Part shown: piece by piece, positions 18,505 to 26,699 of the stretch | Numbering within the stretch: position 1 is the first letter of the stretch | How the letters are laid out: the number at the start of each line of letters is the position of its first letter | Assembly: GCA_020024285.1 (NCBI GenBank) | Contig: JAHHTZ010000001.1 | Span: 124,001 to 188,000 of the forward strand | Source: Oscillospiraceae bacterium | GTDB lineage: Bacteria > Bacillota > Clostridia > Oscillospirales > Ruminococcaceae | Reading direction: 5' to 3' | DNA length: 64,000 nt | Notes under the pieces: model-generated | The model's input: only the letters and a program-made list of their open reading frames with translations | The model's database searches: none | Told to the model about the DNA's origin: nothing | Made by a program: the position numbers and the translations under genes

Positions 18505-18780
18505 AATAAAAAAATCGCCCTTATAAAAAAGGACGATTATAAACCGCGGTACCACCTTAAATTCCGAGAGATTTACTCTCAGCTTCTCTTACGCATCCAA
18601 CAATGCTCTCACCTTTAACGTGGCTTAACTCCGGCGCACTTACTGCAATTCAGCTTGCTTCTCAGGGATGATTTCATCTTCAGCTTATTCAGCAGTTCTC
18701 ACCAGCCACTGCCTCTCTGTAAAAATCACTGAAAATTACTTGTTCCCGTCCAATGAATTTATCCGTATATTCTTGTTGTT
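18505..18780 (-). ncRNA. T-box riboswitch, isoleucine-specific
   Basis: On the minus strand this leader carries the canonical T-box AAGGTGGTACCGCGG (18544-18558), the Stem I AGTGA element and a specifier context GAA-ATC-ATCCC-TGAG. The specifier ATC reads Ile. A terminator stem (18510-18537) with a T7 run follows. The element precedes brnQ, an Ile/Leu/Val importer, so substrate and specifier agree. Uncharged tRNA-Ile would bind, break the terminator and turn the gene on. Confidence 0.95.
18510..18537 (-). terminator. T-box regulated terminator of brnQ
   Basis: The stem ATCGTCC/GGGCGAT (one G-T pair) is followed by TTTTTTT on the minus strand. Its 5' side competes with the T-box antiterminator. 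Confidence 0.88.
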
Positions 18781-18784
18781 TTGA

Positions 18785-18813
18785 ATTTTATCACAACAGA
18801 GTGTAAAAGTCAA
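18785..18813 (-). promoter_or_regulatory. Promoter of the brnQ T-box leader
   Basis: TTGACT, a 17-base gap and TAAAAT on the minus strand, directly before the T-box leader. The rest of this gene-free stretch up to 18960 shows no convincing feature. Confidence 0.85.
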
Positions 18814-18966
18814 CCCCCGATTTTCAATTTTTTTGCGCGCAGCAGGAGCCTCCTGCATTCCCTTACGCAAACGCTGCTTCCCGTGTGAGGTCTGAGGGAG
18901 CTTGTTTGATTCCCCGGACATAGCAAAGACTCTCCTTGCATTGCGGACGCTGAAATCAAACAAAAA

Positions 18967-18993
18967 GGCATCCGAATCTCAGATACGGATGCC
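18967..18993 (-). terminator. Terminator after the C26 hydrolase gene
   Basis: An 8-bp stem GGCATCCG/CGGATGCC followed by TTTTTG on the minus strand, about 40 bp after the stop codon of the upstream gene. Confidence 0.85.
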
Positions 18994-19033
18994 TTCTCAT
19001 ACACAGACGTTTATGCGTAATATTGGCAGAGCA

Positions 19034-19759
19034 TTACTTTTTGCATTTCTCTGCTTCTGCAACAAGTGCATTAAAAATCTTCTGGAACTGTGGATATTCC
19101 ACAGCCATCCCCTCGGGATGCCACTGAAGACCGACAATAAATTTGCTCTCGTGCTCGATTGCTTCTACAACACCATCCTTTGCTGTGCCAACAACATGGA
19201 AGGACGGTGCAGCTTCTTTGACAGCCTGATGATGGAAGGTGTTTGTTTCCAGAACGGTATCTCCGAAGATTTCTGCAACTCGGCTTTCGGGCTTTAATGT
19301 AACGGTATGAAATGGCTCTGAACGGATTGTGCTGGACTGGCAGTGGCACTGTTTCTTTCCGTATTGGCTTGGAAGATCCTGATACAGGGAACCGCCAAAG
19401 GCAACATTGATGACCTGATGTCCGCGGCATATTCCAAGGATCGGTTTATTTAACTGCGCCATTTTGCGGACCAGAGCAAACTCAAAGGCATCATCGTTTC
19501 GATGAATTACCGTTACCTCCGGAACCGGCTCCTCGCCGTAGAAGGAAGGAGATACATCTGCTCCTCCCGGAATCAGAAGCCCATCCAAAGACTCGGCATA
19601 CTGCTCGTATTCCTCGATCGTGGTGGTTACAGGAAGCAGGACGGGAATCCCCCCTGCACGAAGAACTGCCTGAACATAGGCATCGTTTGTCTTAAAGAAC
19701 TTCATCCCATCAAGCTCTGTGTACATTGCGGTCAATCCAATAATTGGTTTCAATCTCAT
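19034..19759 (-). CDS. Gamma-glutamyl-gamma-aminobutyrate hydrolase family protein (peptidase C26)
   Basis: A 241-residue class I glutamine amidotransferase-like hydrolase. The nucleophile Cys sits in GICRGHQVINV and the His of the triad in GLQWHPEG. PuuD-type members split gamma-glutamyl bonds, for example in gamma-Glu-GABA or related amides, and release glutamate. The start is placed at 19759 (MRLKPIIG); the frame is open far upstream but that stretch is not protein-like. It lies next to the glutamate degradation genes on the same strand but has its own likely promoter. Supply of free glutamate to that pathway is a guess; the exact substrate is unknown. Confidence 0.82.
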   Translation of the reverse strand: MRLKPIIGLTAMYTELDGMKFFKTNDAYVQAVLRAGGIPVLLPVTTTIEEYEQYAESLDGLLIPGGADVSPSFYGEEPVPEVTVIHRNDDAFEFALVRKMAQLNKPILGICRGHQVINVAFGGSLYQDLPSQYGKKQCHCQSSTIRSEPFHTVTLKPESRVAEIFGDTVLETNTFHHQAVKEAAPSFHVVGTAKDGVVEAIEHESKFIVGLQWHPEGMAVEYPQFQKIFNALVAEAEKCKK

Positions 19760-19816
19760 CACCATCTTTACATTTTTTCGTACTGCTTTATCGTTGAACC
19801 GAAAAGCAGCACCATA

Positions 19817-19825
19817 ATTATACCA
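19817..19825 (-). promoter_or_regulatory. Extended -10 promoter of the C26 hydrolase gene
   Basis: TGGTATAAT on the minus strand (TGnTATAAT form), about 58 bp before the chosen start. The -35 region is poor. Confidence 0.45.
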
Positions 19826-19902
19826 TATTCTTGCAGCTTTGTGGATAATTTTAGTAATAAAAAGAATATCTGATTTTACAGATTTTGCAGGGTCGCTTTG
19901 TG

Positions 19903-21288
19903 CTATATGCTGTCTTGCTCCATAAAGTATAAGAACCATGTTAAGGAGAGCAGATCTGCACAGCCTCCCGGACTGATATTCTTTTCTATGAAGTGATGGT
20001 CCAGGGAAGCAATTCGTTCCATATTCCCCTCCATTTCATGCAGACTGTCCTGTATTTGAAGCTGCACTTCCTTTAACGTTTTGGGATTGGAGCGGGAAAT
20101 GATATTGGTATCTTCTGTGCTGCAGATGAGATGCAGAAGCGTCAGAGCGCCGGCATCGTTATAGGAGAAGCCTTTGCAAAGGAGCTGCTTTAGGACAGGA
20201 AGCCCCACTTCCCGAACCTCCGAAAATCCTTTGATTGCTTGTCCACGTATCCCAGTGATTCCATATTTTTGGTAAAGTGATTCCCCGGAAGAAACGGTCT
20301 GTTCTTCTATGTTCTTAAAGTCGTCCATCAGTGTGCTGCATATGTTTTTGGCTACATCAAAAACAGACTCCGTATCGGATGAAATCTTTCTTCCATAGCA
20401 CCACCCAAACGCAGCACAAAAAATGCCGAGGGAAAAAATGATCCCCTTGTGTGTATTCACACCGTGGGTGATCTTCCTCATAGATTCCTCTGCTTCCTTT
20501 CCGGGATAGCGAAGATGGGGTAGGAGCTTTTCTGCTGAAAGATTCGAAAGCTCGATCCCCTGTCTTACTAAGTCATGGAAATATGGAGTCAAAACGGCTG
20601 TACTGTCAAAAAAAGTAAAGATGTCCATATCACGGTGCGATCCATTATTGAACCGATCCACAAGACCCGGCTTCGGGCTTACTCCCACTTCGTACAGCAA
20701 TGCTCGGCAGGCATTTGATGCAACATTTCGTGCAAATTTTTCAGCAAAAAAGTCGGAAAGTATCTCGATTGTCTTTTCCTGAATTTCTGACAGAGCGTGT
20801 CTTTGGCTTCTTGCGCACACTGCCCCCATATCGTCACAGAGCAGGCATTTTCGCCCTTTTTCGCCAATGTCCTTGCGGCTCACCTTTGGAAGCTCCGTTG
20901 TCATTACATCAATATCAAAAAAGCGCCCAATCGGACAGCCTTCTTCGATTTCGACCATCAGTTTCTTGATTTTTATGGCATCAGTGGGCGTTACTGCATA
21001 AAATTCATACCCCCAAGGTTCCCGATACTCCTGCTTTGATTCTATGTCGCATCGGCTGCGATGCAGCTGCTCCACGATCCTGTTTACCCCTTCTTCAAAG
21101 GCTTGTTCAAAAAGAGGGGCCGTTTTTATGTTCCCTGCAATATTTAGGGTAAAGGAAATCAGGGTTCTGTTTTTCTGTAGAAACGCCTGCTGCCTTTGTA
21201 CCCTGCGTTCGCGGGCGTCCAGTATTTCCTGGAGAGATGCAGGATATCCTTCCTTTAGGACCTGCGCTGTTAAGGTTTTCTTATTCAT
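19903..21288 (-). CDS. citXG: CitX-CitG fusion: citrate lyase holo-ACP synthase / triphosphoribosyl-dephospho-CoA synthase
   Basis: A 461-residue two-domain protein. Residues 1 to ~165 match CitX, which transfers the phosphoribosyl-dephospho-CoA prosthetic group to the lyase ACP. From ~175 on it matches CitG, with GVSPKPGLVDRFNNGSH and THKGIIFSLG, which makes the prosthetic group precursor from dephospho-CoA and ATP. Fused CitXG proteins are known. The start at 21288 (AGAGGGAG upstream) overlaps the end of citC by 8 bases. In this locus it should mature CitD of the neighbouring, probably citramalate-cleaving, lyase. It is the last gene of the cluster. Confidence 0.92.
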   Translation of the reverse strand: MNKKTLTAQVLKEGYPASLQEILDARERRVQRQQAFLQKNRTLISFTLNIAGNIKTAPLFEQAFEEGVNRIVEQLHRSRCDIESKQEYREPWGYEFYAVTPTDAIKIKKLMVEIEEGCPIGRFFDIDVMTTELPKVSRKDIGEKGRKCLLCDDMGAVCARSQRHALSEIQEKTIEILSDFFAEKFARNVASNACRALLYEVGVSPKPGLVDRFNNGSHRDMDIFTFFDSTAVLTPYFHDLVRQGIELSNLSAEKLLPHLRYPGKEAEESMRKITHGVNTHKGIIFSLGIFCAAFGWCYGRKISSDTESVFDVAKNICSTLMDDFKNIEEQTVSSGESLYQKYGITGIRGQAIKGFSEVREVGLPVLKQLLCKGFSYNDAGALTLLHLICSTEDTNIISRSNPKTLKEVQLQIQDSLHEMEGNMERIASLDHHFIEKNISPGGCADLLSLTWFLYFMEQDSI

Positions 21289-22327
21289 TCCGCTCCCTCT
21301 GCTGCGCCAATTTCTCGGCCAATCTTCTTCCCTCCTCGGAACAGATGTACTGGTATGTTGTTTTTGGCACAAGGTTTTTGATGCTCGAAAAATCCCCATC
21401 CGCCATATACTTTCGCACCAGAGATGCACTGACCGGCGTTCCGTCGATTTCTGTCCGCGGGATTTCTACAAGCTCGATCCCATACAGTGGGAGGACGCGC
21501 TTCATGGCCTCGTTGTAGCTGTTTGTTACCTTACAAAGGGGCTCACTTCCGACAAATCTTTTTTTGATATTCAGTTCCTTTGCGAAGTATTCGGCAAAAA
21601 TCATCAAATCCAATTCGCAATTCATATCCTCTGCCTGAATCTTATCCTTGATAAAGTAGGTCGGAAAAACAGCAGATGAAATCAGGTAGTCCGAGGACGG
21701 GTGCAATGTAACATTTGGGAGGTCCTTGGTGCCCTCCTGCACCAAACGGTATCGCACATCCGCCGGGAAGGCGCTTCGATCCTCCGACAGGACAAAGATA
21801 TGAAGCTCATCGCATTGTGATGCCGCCTGTTCGATCAGATAGCGGTGCCCCAACGTGAAAGGGTTGCAATTCATAACAACTGCGCCGACAGTTCCCATTC
21901 CTTCGGAACGCTTGAGCTGTGATACATATTCTCTGATCCCGTTTTTTCTGTTTTCCATCAAGAGAATGTGATCGGTCTTTATGATCTCATAAAAGCCCAA
22001 ATCGGAAAACATGCTTTGATTTTTTGGCTTTGTGAAAAGGAAGAGGTGCTCCCTGCTGCGTTTCATTGCCTCATTCATCAGCAACGTCACGATTTTTGCC
22101 GACAGTCCCATTCCCTGATACTTTTCGTCTACTGCGATACATTTGAGAACGTTTTGGTGGAGAGAACCAGTGGCAGCAATCTCCCCTTCCGATGTCACAA
22201 GGTTTACCGTATATTCTATTTGTTCATCATAATCCAGTTCGCACTTTTTCAGAAATTCTATTAACCTTTTCTTTTTCCGTCCAGCGAATGGCTCGCCGAA
22301 CTCTTCATAAAAGTTATTGTAATCCAT
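21281..22327 (-). CDS. citC: [Citrate (pro-3S)-lyase] ligase CitC
   Basis: A 348-residue enzyme that acetylates the thiol of the lyase ACP using ATP and acetate. The first ~130 residues form a GNAT-like domain (KYQGMGLSAKIVTLL). The rest is a nucleotidyltransferase with the HxGH-type motif NPFTLGHRYLIE and the later SASLVRKYM. The start at 22327 follows GGGGGAAG; the frame is open 25 codons upstream but runs into the terminator region. It is separated from citF by an intrinsic terminator, so it is likely made at a lower level than the lyase subunits. Confidence 0.92.
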   Translation of the reverse strand: MDYNNFYEEFGEPFAGRKKKRLIEFLKKCELDYDEQIEYTVNLVTSEGEIAATGSLHQNVLKCIAVDEKYQGMGLSAKIVTLLMNEAMKRSREHLFLFTKPKNQSMFSDLGFYEIIKTDHILLMENRKNGIREYVSQLKRSEGMGTVGAVVMNCNPFTLGHRYLIEQAASQCDELHIFVLSEDRSAFPADVRYRLVQEGTKDLPNVTLHPSSDYLISSAVFPTYFIKDKIQAEDMNCELDLMIFAEYFAKELNIKKRFVGSEPLCKVTNSYNEAMKRVLPLYGIELVEIPRTEIDGTPVSASLVRKYMADGDFSSIKNLVPKTTYQYICSEEGRRLAEKLAQQRERNE

Positions 22328-22375
22328 AAACTTCCCCCATAGAATCCCTCGTATCCAAAGAGGGCGCAATAAAAA

Positions 22376-22408
22376 GGGAAAGTGAAGGTTTTCTTTCTTC
22401 ACTTTCCC
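22376..22408 (-). terminator. Terminator between citF and citC
   Basis: A perfect 12-bp stem GGGAAAGTGAAG/CTTCACTTTCCC with a 9-base loop, followed by TTTTTATT on the minus strand. It lies 9 bp after the citF stop. It probably lets only part of the transcripts reach citC and citXG. Confidence 0.85.
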
Positions 22409-22416
22409 GAATCGTT

Positions 22417-23829
22417 TTATTTTACAGCTTTGATGGTGTCAAGCAATGTACCGTCACGGTAAATGACGTTTGCAACAACACGATCGGTCAGCTGCACCGG
22501 ATTTGGCACGCCGGCGATATCCTCTGCCATCTTCTTCAGATCTTCGATCTCAACAACAGGGAGCTTTGCATCCTTCAATTTCTGCTTCAAATCTGCATTC
22601 TTCCCATATTTTGTATTGACCGCAATGCCGCGCTGTGTAACAACAACATCGACGGTAGAACCCGGTGTTGAAACACACAGGCAGTGATCTACAACCAATG
22701 GAAGCCTTGCTCTTGTGAGCGGTGCAATGATGATGGAAAGTTTGGAACCGGCTGCGGTGTCACAATGTCCGCCGGAGCCACCCATGATGTAGCCGTTGGA
22801 ATCGGTGTGAACATTGACGTTAAAGTCAAGGTCAACCTGTGTTGCACCAAGGAGTACAACATCCAAGCTGTCTACCCCGGCGCTCTTTCCGCTGACACCG
22901 GCGTACTGCGTTGCAGAAACTTCCATATGTTTTGGATTGGAGCGAATGGATTCGACTGCCTTCAGGTCAAAGCACTGAACATCGAGCAATGCCTTGAAGC
23001 AGCCGGCTTCCAGCATATCGACCATATAGCCTGTGATTCCGCCCATACCAAAGCTGCCGTGAATGTCTTTTTCCAGCATCATTTCTTTGATATATTTTGC
23101 AGCAGCCAGTGTTGCGCCGCCTGCACCTGTTTGGAAAGAGAATCCATCCTTGAGCAAACCGGATGCATCGATTACCTTTGCTGCATAGCTTGCCATCTTT
23201 AATCCGACCGGATCTCTTGTGATCTTGGTGGTACCGGAGACGATCCCTGCCGGATCACCGATCTGATCAACTGCAACAACATAGTCTACATAGACTTCCG
23301 GAATCGAAAAATCGACCAATGGATACTCTACAAGATTATCTGTGATGACAACGACCTTTTTCGCGTTCATGGCATCTGCAAAAGCATAACCGATCGAACC
23401 GCAGGCTGATTTTCCGACTTTGCCGGTGCAGTTTCCCATATTGTCAGAGGTTGGTGCTGCAATGAAGGCAACATCGATCACAGAGGTTCCTTTTTCCATG
23501 TCGGATGCACGTCCGCCATGGCTGCGGAAAATAACCGGCTTTTCCAGAATGCCTTCGCAGATAGCTTTGCCCACTTTGCCGCCCATGTAGTTGCATTCCA
23601 GTCCTGTAACAACCCCATTTTTGATGTGTTCGATGATTGGCTCATGCACATCGAAGATGGAACTTGCATTGACGGTCAGGTTTTTGATTCCCATTTGGGC
23701 AATCTCGTCCATTACCATGTTGAGAACATGGTCCCCGTTGCGCATATGATGATGGAAGGAAATTGTCATCCCATCCTTCAAATCGCACTGTTTTATTGCG
23801 TCCTTTATGGATTGTAATAATTTACTCAT
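22417..23829 (-). CDS. citF: Citrate/citramalate lyase alpha subunit (CoA/ACP transferase)
   Basis: A 470-residue CitF protein, with LKDGMTISFHHHMRNGD, FQTGAGGATLAAAKY and GGSGGHCDTAAGSKLS as family landmarks. The alpha subunit swaps the acetyl group on the ACP thioester for citrate or citramalate. It lacks ~35 N-terminal residues found in enterobacterial CitF, but the core is complete. The start overlaps the citE stop by 8 bases. Because it sits in a glutamate mutase/mesaconase locus, (S)-citramalate is the more likely substrate, as in Clostridium tetanomorphum. Sequence alone does not separate the two. Confidence 0.9.
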   Translation of the reverse strand: MSKLLQSIKDAIKQCDLKDGMTISFHHHMRNGDHVLNMVMDEIAQMGIKNLTVNASSIFDVHEPIIEHIKNGVVTGLECNYMGGKVGKAICEGILEKPVIFRSHGGRASDMEKGTSVIDVAFIAAPTSDNMGNCTGKVGKSACGSIGYAFADAMNAKKVVVITDNLVEYPLVDFSIPEVYVDYVVAVDQIGDPAGIVSGTTKITRDPVGLKMASYAAKVIDASGLLKDGFSFQTGAGGATLAAAKYIKEMMLEKDIHGSFGMGGITGYMVDMLEAGCFKALLDVQCFDLKAVESIRSNPKHMEVSATQYAGVSGKSAGVDSLDVVLLGATQVDLDFNVNVHTDSNGYIMGGSGGHCDTAAGSKLSIIIAPLTRARLPLVVDHCLCVSTPGSTVDVVVTQRGIAVNTKYGKNADLKQKLKDAKLPVVEIEDLKKMAEDIAGVPNPVQLTDRVVANVIYRDGTLLDTIKAVK

Positions 23830-24703
23830 CGTCTTCCAAGCCCCCAAACATTGCTTTTTCCATCTCGATGACCTGACGTGCACGCTCTACGATTGGCGCA
23901 TCGATCATTTTTCCGCGCAGAGATACCACGCCTTTACCTTGCTCTTTTGCAACTCGGATCGTTTCCATTACTTCATGAGCATAGTCGATCTCGGCTTGTG
24001 TTGGACTGAATACCTCGTTGATCCCTTCAACGTGTCTTGGGGAAATGGATGCTTTTCCGGAGAAGCCCAGACTCTTTGCAAATCGTGCATCCTGATACAG
24101 ACCTTCGATATCATCTACATCCGTAAACGGAGTGTCGTACACATCAATACCGCAGGCTCTTGCTGCGCATACCATTCTGGAGCGGGCGTAGAAAATTTCG
24201 TTTCCTTCCTTTGTTCTCTTGCAGCGCAAATCGGCTGTGAGATCTTCGCCGCCAAGGAACATTGCTGTGACGCGTTCATCGCAGCCTGCAATCTGGAATG
24301 CGTTTTCAACACCCAATGTTGTTTCGATCAAAGGGATCAGCTTGATGGTATTTTTTTCAAAGCCGAGCTTTTCCTCTAATTTTCCGATGTATTCCGATAC
24401 CGTTTTAATGTCCTGCGGTCCGTTTACCTTCGGAGGCATGATCATATTCGGTTTTAATGGGATGATCTCATTGAGGTCGTCCATCCAATACTCTGTATCC
24501 ACCGGGTTGATGCGGATGATGATTTCGCAGCCCTTATAATGCAGGTGTTTGAGTGCATTGCGGACAAGGATGCGAGCAGAGTCCTTCTCTGCCGGAGATA
24601 CCGCGTCCTCCAAATCGAGGATGATACTGTCAGAACCCAATACATCGCCGTTCATCAGAAGGTTTGGTGTATTGCCCGGAATAAATAACATTGATCTTCT
24701 CAT
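23822..24703 (-). CDS. citE: Citrate/citramalate lyase beta subunit
   Basis: A 293-residue HpcH/HpaI TIM-barrel protein. MRRSMLFIPGNTPNLL, DSIILDLEDAVSP and PLIETTLGVENAFQIA are typical of CitE, which cleaves the acyl-ACP ester to acetyl-ACP plus the oxo acid (pyruvate from citramalate, oxaloacetate from citrate). Acid residues for Mg2+ binding (LDLEDAV, FLGGEDLTADL) are present. It follows citD by 2 bp and overlaps citF by 8 bases, so the three subunits are translationally coupled. Confidence 0.92.
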   Translation of the reverse strand: MRRSMLFIPGNTPNLLMNGDVLGSDSIILDLEDAVSPAEKDSARILVRNALKHLHYKGCEIIIRINPVDTEYWMDDLNEIIPLKPNMIMPPKVNGPQDIKTVSEYIGKLEEKLGFEKNTIKLIPLIETTLGVENAFQIAGCDERVTAMFLGGEDLTADLRCKRTKEGNEIFYARSRMVCAARACGIDVYDTPFTDVDDIEGLYQDARFAKSLGFSGKASISPRHVEGINEVFSPTQAEIDYAHEVMETIRVAKEQGKGVVSLRGKMIDAPIVERARQVIEMEKAMFGGLEDDE

Positions 24704-24705
24704 AG

Positions 24706-24972
24706 TTAATTGGAACCTCCTGCACGTTTGATGGCAGTCTCAACACGAGCCTGGATCACACAGTCAATCGCGCCCTTATCGTTGACAGAAATTTTCCCGG
24801 ATTCCACATTCATTTCTTTCAAAACCTTGAGAACGCTTGCTTTGATTTCCTCTGCAAATTGATTATAAACTACAGATTCAATTGAAATTTCGAGGCTGTC
24901 GTTTGGCTCAACCTTTACATAGACATCGCTGGACTCCAAAGTACCAGCAACTGCATTCGATGTAATTTTCAT
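24706..24972 (-). CDS. citD: Citrate/citramalate lyase gamma subunit (acyl carrier protein)
   Basis: An 88-residue ACP. The motif GTLESSDVYV contains the Ser (about residue 14) that carries phosphoribosyl-dephospho-CoA. Length and C-terminal region are normal. It is the first of the three lyase genes and follows the adenosyltransferase gene by 26 bp. Confidence 0.93.
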   Translation of the reverse strand: MKITSNAVAGTLESSDVYVKVEPNDSLEISIESVVYNQFAEEIKASVLKVLKEMNVESGKISVNDKGAIDCVIQARVETAIKRAGGSN

Positions 24973-24998
24973 TCTGCATCATTCCTCCAAACCTACTC

Positions 24999-25535
24999 TT
25001 ATTCTTCAATGCCCACGCGGCATGGCAAGCCAAGGTCGAATGGGTGTTTTTCTTTTACAAACTTTGTAACATAGTCGGCACGTTCAAACAATTCATCCAT
25101 ATTCATTCCATACTGATGACCTGTGATGACAAGCTCTGTGTGTTCGGGACGCTTGTCCATCATTTCAAGCAGATCCTCTTTTGGCAGAGTACCCAGATTG
25201 TAGGCATCGATCACCTCATCCAAAACAACCAGATCATACTCGCCGGAATAATAGCGGTCCTGCACCTGTTTGAATTTTTTGCGGAAGGTTTCGGTAAAAA
25301 ATTCCTTCTGTTCCGGTGTCATATTGAAGAGAAATGGGATCTGTCCTTCATTCTCGATATAATCTACATTTGGGAGATTGCGAATGATATCAACTTCTCC
25401 GCTGGTTGGCTCTTTCAGGAATTGATAAACCAAAACCTTGAAGCCGTGACCTACACAGCGGACGATTTGACCCATTGCTGCTGTTGTTTTCCCTTTTCCA
25501 TCACCGTAATAAAGCTGAATGCAACCTTTTTCCAT
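24999..25535 (-). CDS. Cob(I)alamin adenosyltransferase, CobA/BtuR type
   Basis: A 178-residue P-loop protein with GDGKGKTTAAMGQ, LVVLDEV and ELVITGHQY, as in the CobA/CobO/BtuR family. These enzymes transfer the adenosyl group of ATP to corrinoids and so make adenosylcobalamin. That coenzyme is needed by the glutamate mutase encoded upstream in the same cluster, so a dedicated supply role is likely. The start has AAAGGAAG upstream. Confidence 0.85.
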   Translation of the reverse strand: MEKGCIQLYYGDGKGKTTAAMGQIVRCVGHGFKVLVYQFLKEPTSGEVDIIRNLPNVDYIENEGQIPFLFNMTPEQKEFFTETFRKKFKQVQDRYYSGEYDLVVLDEVIDAYNLGTLPKEDLLEMMDKRPEHTELVITGHQYGMNMDELFERADYVTKFVKEKHPFDLGLPCRVGIEE

Positions 25536-25623
25536 TATGCTGCTTCCTTTCTGTCATAGATACGATTTCAAACACGGTGCCGCAAGACACGACGGTCTGA
25601 ATCTGATGAAACAGGATGCAGTA

Positions 25624-26598
25624 TCAGTGCATCTGCTCAATCTTATCCAAATCATCACCGATTTTGACCTCAGCATTGTGTCCAACCAAGCCAACAATCA
25701 AATAGCGTTTTGAAATCGGGTCGTATGGAATATCTTTTATGAGCGTAAAGCCTTCGATCTCTCCGGTGCTTTTTACATGATTTCGAGGTCCGGTACAATG
25801 CTGCTTTACATCTCCTATTGTTATGTGCTCATCATCACAAAATGAAATCGGCAAATCTTGTGCAATCGCATCCTTCACTTTCTGTTCCAGCCGCTCCAAA
25901 GAAACCATTGGCTTTTCGTGAAAGCACAAAACGAACCCATGCTTTACATCTGCATGCTCACACTCCTCATGGAAGGAATGGTAAAGAAAATGCTCTGTCA
26001 AGTCTTCTGCTGAGTGTGCCATCTTGCGATATCTGATGGATTTGTACACAATATCCGCAATATCTTTCGGCAATGGTCCAAAAAGATTTGGTCGTGTAAC
26101 GATAACCTCTTCCCCCACGCCGAGGAGTATGTCCGCATTGATCGGTGTGTCGCTGCCCTCCATCTTGAGGTATGGGTAAACCAGTTCAAAATGCTCTACG
26201 ACAACACGCTTTCCCTTTTGAATTGCAGCGACGATCGCCTTTGCCAACTCATGGATCTGTGTAAATCCCTGTTCAAAGCGGATATCAACATGATAAGTGT
26301 GGGGGGTTGCAAACAGAGAAAACCCCTTTTTGCTGAATCCGCCCCCCAGAGGGTCGTCCAGCATCTCAAGCAAGGGAAGCGGTCGAATATTTACGCCTTC
26401 GTCGTCATTTGTGAGTTCCAGTCCGGGGAACATCCCCTTCACCAGCATGCTTTTTCCGGAACCGGCATCCCCTATAACTCCGATCAGTTTATCCTGCGTA
26501 GAGAGATACTGCTGTGCGATATCCTTGCCGAGCTCGCCCATACGATAGCTGCCGCGCGGAGCAAAAAACACACTGTACAAATGGCTGTAATTTCCCAT
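25624..26598 (-). CDS. Uncharacterised P-loop protein of the glutamate mutase locus
   Basis: A 324-residue protein that I cannot assign to a known reaction. It has a clear Walker A (GDAGSGKSMLVKG, about residue 45) and a later stretch rich in His and Cys (HSFHEECEHADVKHG) that recalls, weakly, the metal-binding second additional domain of alanyl-tRNA synthetase. The C-terminal third is well ordered (TIGDVKQHCTGPRNH), with no membrane segment. The start at 26598 is preferred because GGGAG lies 11 bases upstream. It sits between methylaspartate ammonia-lyase and the corrinoid adenosyltransferase, so a role in this pathway, perhaps regulation or cofactor handling, is inferred only from position. 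Confidence 0.75.
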   Translation of the reverse strand: MGNYSHLYSVFFAPRGSYRMGELGKDIAQQYLSTQDKLIGVIGDAGSGKSMLVKGMFPGLELTNDDEGVNIRPLPLLEMLDDPLGGGFSKKGFSLFATPHTYHVDIRFEQGFTQIHELAKAIVAAIQKGKRVVVEHFELVYPYLKMEGSDTPINADILLGVGEEVIVTRPNLFGPLPKDIADIVYKSIRYRKMAHSAEDLTEHFLYHSFHEECEHADVKHGFVLCFHEKPMVSLERLEQKVKDAIAQDLPISFCDDEHITIGDVKQHCTGPRNHVKSTGEIEGFTLIKDIPYDPISKRYLIVGLVGHNAEVKIGDDLDKIEQMH

Positions 26599-26635
26599 AA
26601 AATACGGTTCTCCCATTCATTGGTTTTATAATAAT

Positions 26636-26667
26636 CCAATAGGGATTCTATACAGAATCCCTATTGG
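26636..26667 (-). terminator. Perfect hairpin after methylaspartate ammonia-lyase
   Basis: A 14-bp perfect stem (CCAATAGGGATTCT and complement) with a 4-base loop, 33 bp after the mal stop. It is followed only by ATTATTATAAAA, not a clean T run. It may be a weak terminator or an RNA-stabilising 3' hairpin that lowers expression of the downstream genes. Confidence 0.6.
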
Positions 26668-26699
26668 TGTGAATTATAGGCTATTAGAGCTTGATCTAA

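Noticed and set aside
18736..18963. A 75-codon minus-strand frame upstream of brnQ
   Set aside because: It runs through the brnQ promoter and T-box leader and has no recognisable protein features.
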